64,000 nucleotides of DNA from Heterobilharzia americana (lineage: Eukaryota > Platyhelminthes > Trematoda > Strigeidida > Schistosomatidae), in NCBI GenBank assembly GCA_944470555.2, contig OX104129.1, forward strand, positions 86,760,820 through 86,824,819. Reading direction: 5' to 3'. Position numbers and translations under genes: made by a program. Every line of letters starts with the position of its first letter. The stretch's first letter is position 1. Shown one piece after another: positions 14,301 to 23,300 of this stretch. The notes below the pieces were generated by a model, which was not told the DNA's origin, did not search any database, and was given only the letters and a program-made list of their open reading frames with translations.

Positions 14301-17300
14301 CGAAACATCCCCTTAACGTCTAGAACTAAGTTGACTGGATACTTTTATTGGTGCGATTGAAAACTGTGCTGACAGAAGAGTAATCAGACATAGATATTCT
14401 TCAGTGTAATGTTCAATTTAATACTAAAGAGCTACTGATTGAGTGAAGTCGTCATGAACTTTCATGTAAGCAGACACATTTTGGTAGTGAAATTACTCTT
14501 ATATACAAGAGATTATTGACTTATTCAAGGTTACCTATGAGCGCAAAGCCTAGGCTAATGTCAAATTCGAACTTCCCCACACAGTCCAATATTTATATCT
14601 ATCTATTTCCCACAGACCTAACAACTGTATAAACATCAATGGTCATTTATTGTGAACACTAATATGACTTTTACAGATGAATCCAAAAATGTCGTAGACC
14701 AGTTAAGTACTCAGTTCTGAATGCACATCCATTTACTAGTTTGCTCACCGTTATCATATGATATTTTTCTTTACAGCAACCATTGGTAGCTGACACTTCC
14801 AACTGGTTTTAATGGCTATTTTATGCAAGTCATTTAACCTTTTGAAGGATTTCGTCAAACGTCACAAAAAGTATTCATTAAATATCACTAGTTAGCTAGT
14901 TGAAATGTATGTTTACATTAGGCTGAATTAAAAAACTTACTCATCATTATTTTGCCTGAAATCATAAACTACTCGATCCAACAACAGATTCGCTAAACGA
15001 TGACATTCTTTCGACAAGCCAACTTTAACATCTTCGCAGTCAAGTCGAATTAAATCAAAATATTCTGCATTCGGCAAGGTCATAATTTCATTCGCTAGGT
15101 CATGCAGCTTAGCTATGTACTGCGAAAAATGCAAAAATACGGCAATAGATAACATAATTCAGTGGGTAAATAGGACTTGATAACACTCTGAAATGGCACA
15201 AGTCATCACACTTCACATGACTTAGAGACAGAAGGCACGAAGAAAAATAGGGAGAAAAGTATTCGAAAGTCGTAAAAGGTTCTAAGAAGAGAGGAAGAGG
15301 GGTAAAACACAAAGGAACACCACTGCGATAGGATCTTAGCTATGCAAACCAGAGAATTAAACCGCAGCTTTCTGTTATTATGTGGGCTCAGACTAAGAAG
15401 TTTATATTTTTCTACATCGCACACATACTTCATAGATTGACATCACTAACCCTTTTCCAACATTGGAATATGTTGGAGTACAGTACTCCATAAATGGTCT
15501 TATACTTAATTCTTCAAAATGTCAGACTAAAAACTTTAGTTTCAGACGTCAATATATCTTGTGCAAACGGCTTATATCGAATGATTCCTGTTCTCTTGAT
15601 AACTGCGGATTAGAGAATGTTACAAATGTGATTTATCTCAAGCGCGTCTTTTCCTTGAGATCTTTCCTGGTCCTCCCATTCCTTGCTAATTTCCAAAAGA
15701 ATCTTTCTATATTAGGAAGCTGAGAGAACGCAATATAACTCACTTTGTTCTCATGTATTTTCTAATCTAAAGTATCTTTCCCGTTCTCTACTTTTTCGCT
15801 TTGTTTTCTCTTGGATCACTGAAAAAAGACTGTCCTATATTGCACTGAACTTTCAAGACTGTCAGCAAAACTAGTGATGTACGTCTAAACCTTCTGATTG
15901 AAGTTGATGTGAACAGACATCTTAACTCATGTAAACGTCTGGCAGCAGTCATTTCGACAGATGGTCAACATCCTCTTCACGCAAACCTCTCAGCGTCTCG
16001 GCCTCTGGGAAGACGAGGAGGAAGTATGTAAGATTTTATACACGTACTGAAGAACCAGGAGACAACTCGACGAATGGTCACTACGAACAATTGGAATGGT
16101 AGTGGTTACATATGATACTCCTTGTACTAACGCAGCCATTTGCAAATATCTTCGTTTCCTCTCCGTTCCTGTCTTGATTTGCTCTTGACCGGCTGTTCAT
16201 ACACTCTTATCAGCAGCATCCCCTGTGATACGTCTGTGTTGTTCCCTGCGTTGCTCTTGGCAGAAACCTTACCCATTGCCGATAATTCCCTATGATTCTT
16301 GCCACCATCTCCATATATACTACTTATATCCGTTGTTATCAGCAACGCCCACTACAGTACTACTAAACATAGAATTCTACAATAACGTACATAATTAGCA
16401 TACTGTGCAAGAAAGAACATGTTGGAAATGAACTAACTACTCAAAGTTTGATTTTGAAAGCAAATTAGTTTAATTGCACAGAGCCAGTTATTATTCACAT
16501 ATTATGAAACTAATTGCTAATAATGTGCCAAGTGTCCACCTAAGTTAAGTCTGGATTTTCAAGAAAGTTGTAGACAGTGTAAATGTTATCTTTCTACTTA
16601 TTTCTACTTATTTCATTTTATGATGTATACATATACTCTGTTTCTGTCCAACTGATGCTATATGAGATGCTGAAAATTATGCACAGTATTCCCAAAATAT
16701 CTTTCAGAATAAAGCTATCAATATTATTATTATTACTGTATTCCGGATATCAGTTTCGTGTCCACTATCAATAGGTTGATCAGCAGCAACACTGTTGAAG
16801 ACTTTTCAACTTCTCAGTCTCAAACTACTTAGAATATCCTCAAATATACCGGTTACAGACCCTTAGCCCTGTTCTCCCAATGCATATACGTTGGGACATA
16901 CATATGAGTTGGTATTCGCATTTGGAGGTAACATAAAAATGGGGCCTACCAACTTTAGATTGCCTCAGTGAGCGATTCACCTGATAAAGTGCGACTAATC
17001 AACGAAGTGGATAGGTCTTCCTGAAAGTAATTCCATGTTAGATTTATTTATTTGATTTACAACACACAGTGATATAGCATTATTTACCTGACAACTTTTT
17101 GAGCATAAATTATTGCTCATAATCATATCACATTTGAAGGCAAGATTTAAGAAAATAGGCTTCTTCTTGACTACCTTAGACTGAGTGCTTTTAGTTGGTA
17201 TTTTTATATACTTATCGAAGAATTTTTATGGATATCCGTAACCATGAAGGCAAATTTCAATGATTGGTAATTCCTCTTGAACAGTCTCCTACCCACAAAG

Positions 17301-20300
17301 AGATCTAATGCAGTTGAAAAGTGTTTTCACTAACCGTTTCTGACAACTTATCTCTACAAACATCCTATGTAACTTTATATTAAAATTGTTTTAAGCTGTA
17401 GGCAGTTTATGAGAAACCTGAAAGTGAAGTGCATCTACGCTAGTCTGTTAAAACTTGTTTTTGTTCGATTTCAATATATTAAGGAAAATAAGTTCATGAT
17501 AAATGGGAAGTAGTTTGCCACTAATTTTTGCAGAATTTCAGTGAACCCTATACTAAGTCAAACTAAGTTAAAATGCAAACAGAAAGAACGAAATGTCCCT
17601 AATTCTCGCTTTGGATCTTCTCAACAATATCCTTCATTCCACAGTCCAATCTAGCAACTTTGCAAATCACAGAGATTAAGCTACCACTGAATTACTAGGT
17701 GAAAGTTAATTGATCAGCATTTATACGTTTTGTTTTAATCACAAGACAGTGTAAACTCGCAGTTAAAAATGACTTGCTGGAACAATTTATATGCAAACTG
17801 TTTTTTTCAGTTTCACGAAAATGTATCATGAAGAGCAACTCACCTCACAATAATGTTCAAATTGTTTATCTCTTTGTAAGAACTCCTCAACCCTCTTTGC
17901 TTCCCCACCGTCAAATATAAATGAGTACGGTTCAACTATAAAAAAGAATTCATCGATGAAAAAAATAGATATTGAGAAGACTTACCAATCACCTTGATGA
18001 AATATTGATAAGGTGTTTCAAAATAGCGTTTCACAGCTTCTTGAAGTTTACGTTTACATGTATCATATGCATCCGATGGAATTTTAGCATCTATGTAAAC
18101 AGGAACTGGTAATGAATTTAACCAGCTTTGAATGGTTTGAATCTATAGGGGAGCAATAACAAATTATGAATAACAAAACGTTTGATGTGATTACGTAAAT
18201 CATGTGATTATGGATGAAGCCCTTACTCCAAACATGAAACCCAAGTATTCAGGGCACCTCATCAGTTACATTTGATCATCCAAGATTGAATTTGCTGAAC
18301 TAATCCACCGGCTTGCTTCTGTAAGCATTGGAGTGATGGCATTCAGTCAACACTGTGCTAGAAGGCATAATAATACTGGTTAGTTTACTAGTCAGAGATT
18401 CGTGACTGAAACTATTGTAGTACAGCTAATACAACTTTGGTGGGCTAATTGACTAACTAACTACTATGGGACTTGAGAAGGTGCATCAGCAGGATTTTCA
18501 ACTCTTGTCAGAGGTATTTTGTTTTTCTAGCCCAAGGCAAAGAAGTCAAATAAAGACATGAAACTGAAATATCTTTTGATCAACCTGTTGTCATAGTAGT
18601 GTGTGAAATTGCTTTCTAGTTGATTTTAATGACGGAAATCTCTTACTGGAGAACGAATTGAAGCAGTAGTGACATTTTAACATGATAATTTGACACAAGG
18701 TTAGTGTCTTAATTCAAACTAAATTACCACTAGGAAAGAAACAAGACAGTAACTTGCAGGAAAATAAAATCAGAGCAGATTCAAACGAAGAAAAGTAAGA
18801 GTAATAAAACGTCTGGCACTGGCAAGAATCTGACAAGTGAATGGATCTGCGTTACTACAATTGACTAAAATGTACATTTCCCCTATCATAGTCGTGTCAT
18901 AGTTTGACAGTATACTAACGTACATTTTTGATTTTTTCAATAATTTACTTTTGATGTCACCGATAATTCATGATCAAGGTTTAATCATCTTATCTGATAC
19001 TTCATGTTAAGTTGGAAATTATCTCACACTAGACAGTTTACTGCTACAACCCTTCGTGTGTCTTAAAGCTCTTAAAATTGAAACAGCATTATTACTTTTA
19101 AGGTCATAGCGGAATTTTAAACGGTTCAGGTGCACAAAAGGAACTGGATTTTTAAGGTTACTTGCTGTAAAGCGACAGAGTTTGTGTATAATAACAAGTC
19201 GACAAAGAGGAACATTTAAAAATGAAATTTGGAGGCTTGGTTTTTATAGATTTTCATGCTACGCTAATAGTTGTCTATTGTGGGAACAAGAAAACTTTAA
19301 CTGCGGATCCACATTCCCTATCTCAAACATTTACGAAAGTTGTATTGAAAAATTTGTAAATCTGACTATGTTATTTGTAGCACTATATGAGATAGCTTTG
19401 GTTTGTTTCATAAAATACTTTTCCACAATAAAAATTCCACGAATAGCCAAAGCAGAAGGGATCTAAAGTGTTTGATTACTTACAAAGCCACAATAGTTCT
19501 TATTCTAACCTTTTCTGAAACTGCCATTCATAACTTCAGGCCGAAATTACTTATCCTCGGTAGATAACATTTACCGTGATCATACCACATTTAACTCTTC
19601 AGCATTTTGGCAGTATCACATGTATGTACCTGAATTGAGTTTTAATTACTTTAGAAATTATTGTCTGAGACAGGTATCTCATACCTTTTAAGTTACATGA
19701 TAGACAGGAAAGCCTGAATTCGCGTTTTATGCTTGCTAGCACTCGTCAGCAAGGCGTATTTGGGACCTCGAGGCAACTGATGTACCTTCTGAGATTCAAA
19801 CTTAAGTCATCCAGTGCTTCAGTCGCAGACTTTCCTGTTCGTGCCGTGATTGATATTCTGCAGAGCTGGATTATATATATAGGTTGGTCACTGGGGAGTA
19901 ACGAATTTTATGTTGTCTAGCCTTGAGTTCGGAGAGAATTTAGTCAATGAGTTTTCGAAATCTCTTTTCTAATAAAAGTGAAATATCCATAACGTTAGAA
20001 AGAAGCAAACTTTAGTCAGAGGTCACGATGAAGTTAATAAAAGCAGATTACCTGTACTCTCCATTATTTAGAATATCAAATGCCGTCAATGAGTAACAAA
20101 TATTTCATCTGAATCACTATTTCTGAATAGAGTTTACCCAAACAATGTGATGCATTTGTGCAATAAACCTTTCGAACAACATGATCACACAACTACTCAC
20201 CAAGTCAGTTTATATAAAACCAAAGAATCAGAGCGTAGACAGAGCAATTAGTATAATAGGTCATTAGAATTACTGAAGATGAAATAAGAAGAAATGATAT

Positions 20301-23300
20301 ACTTGGTCCTAATCTTGGTAAGATGACTAAGTTTACCAAGGTAGGTAGGTATTATTATTATATATCAACAAAGTTCACTTCATATCTGAGAGTGAACATT
20401 TTTAATAAGTTCACAGGGTAGTCATAGGAAGTCCTTCAGAACTATTACTAGCTGATATTTGTCATGTATCGAAAATCTGGCTGGTTATCTGGTCACTGAA
20501 GTTCCTCTTAACAAGAGTTTTGTCTACATAATACTGGTTTGTTAAAAGCATGAGGATATGATTTTTCCACTAAAAGGACTTAACACTGAACAAAAACATT
20601 AGCCCCATTTATGAGAAAGAGAACAACAACCACTTGCCTTTCTTGGATGTATACCTGAGTCGAAGAAAGGATGGTTCATTCAGATGATCAGTCTACAGAA
20701 AGTTTACATGGGTAAGACAATGTCAGAACTTTCCCTGTATTTGTTCAACAAAATACAATGCAAGTATAGTGCAATGCCAGTTTAATAGGTTCCTTCGTAT
20801 CTGTACATCAGTTATGGTCGAAAAAGATATCAAATTACTGACCAAATCACTGATGGGAAACGGATAACTACTGAAGTTTATAGGAGGTTGTAGAATTCAA
20901 GTGTCACCAAAGACAACTGTTCACACGGTTCCTGAGATAAATGTTCATATCAGTCTACCATACAAAGGGGAGTTGAATGGTATGGTTTTGGAATATAGAC
21001 TAGGATCCGCCATTAGGAAAAAGTATTATGCAGCTAAGCCTATTAGTGCGGAAAATGCAAAAAGTATGTCTCACCACAAAAATAGACATCGCACAAGTGA
21101 TTACATTACACCCCATTGTTTTCACCAGTTTACATGTGTGTATGTCTTCGTGTGTATTGACCCACAAACAGTTAGGAATAATCGAGTCACGCAGTTGACA
21201 CTAGCAGAATATGTGTCAAAATGGTTTCGAAAGCACATGCAACGTAAAACTTTGATAAGCACAGGTGAGAAAACATTCTTCATCGATAACTAAACGTATA
21301 ACAGAAAAGTTTTACAAAATCGCTGTCCAAGCAGCTTTGATAATTTCATATGAAAACAGTCACGGAAGCAAAGTCAGATATGCGGAAGTGATGGACATAC
21401 ACGAATTAAAACTATCTTTGTGTGTAAAAAAGTAGCTTCCCCTTACGTTATACACAACTGGGTAAGTTTCATCTTTTTAACAAGATTAGGACCAAGTATA
21501 TCACTTCTTCTTATTTCATCTTCCGTAATTCTAGTCACCTATTATCTTAGCCGTTCTGTTTATCTTCTGATTCTTTTGGTTTTATATAGACTGAATTGAT
21601 GAGTAGATGTGTGATCATGTTGTTCGAAATGTTTGTTGCAAAATGTATCACACTGTTTGGATAGACTACGTCTTCTAACTACACTGACCAGATTCAAAAG
21701 ACGCACTGGTTCTCTGAGATCATTACCTCGCCTGTTTCTCACCATTTTCTTTTGTTTCTAGGCTTGGTTGCTCAGCTGAAACTACTATTTTACCCGAACG
21801 TAACAAAGTTACTTATCTCAAGATAACAAGTGCCTAAGCATCTCATGTCTAATTGAAAGTGTTTATTTGAATCCTTTATCGCTACAGTGATTTCCTTCAA
21901 TAGCTTGTGAGGTGGATATAGTATACCAGTCACTAAAAATCTCTGGCTTTATAGTAGTTAAGTGGAAACTTGAACCAGGTCTTGGAATAACAATCTTGGT
22001 AATCTAATACATCAGTAACTTATTTATGTATATCCTTTTTATTTTTGGGCACTTTGATTTAGTGAGACCGTTGTCGCAATTTTCACACATATAAATCACT
22101 CAATATCTGACACTTAGGAGTACTGTAGGCTCTGACAATAGAAGCTAGCCTTATCTTATTCTGCTATGTATGTCGAGATCAGTTGACTTGAAGTAGTTAT
22201 ATCTAGTTATTAGGTTTTTCCTGTGGCTGCAAGTCCCACTGATATTTTCCAAATTAGTTCCTTTCTGTTTTAGGATACTTCTACCGAATAACGTTCATAA
22301 TTGTTTCGCGAATCCTCTTCATCTGCAAACATTCTGGTATGAATGCAGAATTAGTGTGGATTAAATTGCAAACATACTTTGGAGTTGGAACAAAGTAACC
22401 ATGAATGTTGAAAAATTTGAAGACAACCTTCAAAACTGGGTTAAAAAGTGTTAGTAATGTCAGGGCTCTCTGCTGTCAGTATCTGTATTTAATTTCGTTA
22501 TGTAGGCACTGATGGACATGACTTTAGGAAACTATGAACTCACAAGGATTGATCAACTGTCTAGATGGCATCTAGCTGACTTAAAGTACGCAGAAATACT
22601 ATCTCGATATGTGGAAACGATGACAAGATGCCAGGTCTCCGGAAAGCTTTCATCAGAAATCAGAGGATGTCCGCATGTAAGGTATTACTCTAACCTGATT
22701 AGCAACCACTCCTAGTTAAATGACTTAGAGTGAAGTGTTGAAATGTGTCGACCATATTGTCAACTTGTGAAGTTGACGAAGTCTCAGCTTGGATACAAAA
22801 GCCCCCTTTGGGATTTGTCAACTTGTATCAACTGTGGTACCGGAAAGATATCAAATTACCCATTAAAGGACGAATACACTGTGATACAGTTCCTTCTGTC
22901 CTGTTATAAGGCTCCGACACATTATCGTTTAGGCAGTGTCTTCAAATTATTTCTTCTCTTCTGAGCCTTTTTCTACTTTGATACCAGTCTTTCTGTAATC
23001 ACTTTTTGTGTAGGTGCTACTGTGAAGTGTGACATCTTGTACCGATGCACTTGCGTGTCAGGTTCTGCGTTGATTCTCTCTCTGTTCATCTTCGATAAAC
23101 TAAGTTCGAATTGCCTTTGTGTCGAATTTGGTTTTCGTACCGTCTAATGAACAAGGGAAATTATCTGCAGATGTACACAGTGTCCTCAGTTTCATTAACT
23201 CATTCGAAACAGGGTTAGACCTCCACTGTAATAGGAATCGCAAGTGCTGCATCATTTTCCTTTGTCTCGTAGGAGTTTTATCTGAAATAGAGTTGAAACT

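Larger units (their letters stand above)
15120..17843 (-). other. Dynein intron 9 (2.7 kb) with LINE relics
   Basis: The intron contains two weak plus-strand LINE-type relics (15.88-16.09 kb and 16.56-16.74 kb). The open frames at 15206-15433 (minus) and 15463-15723 (plus) are unrecognised. Confidence 0.55.

Noticed and set aside
22759..22777. Short hairpin GTCAACTTGTGAAGTTGAC
   Set aside because: An 8 bp stem is expected by chance several times in a window this size.
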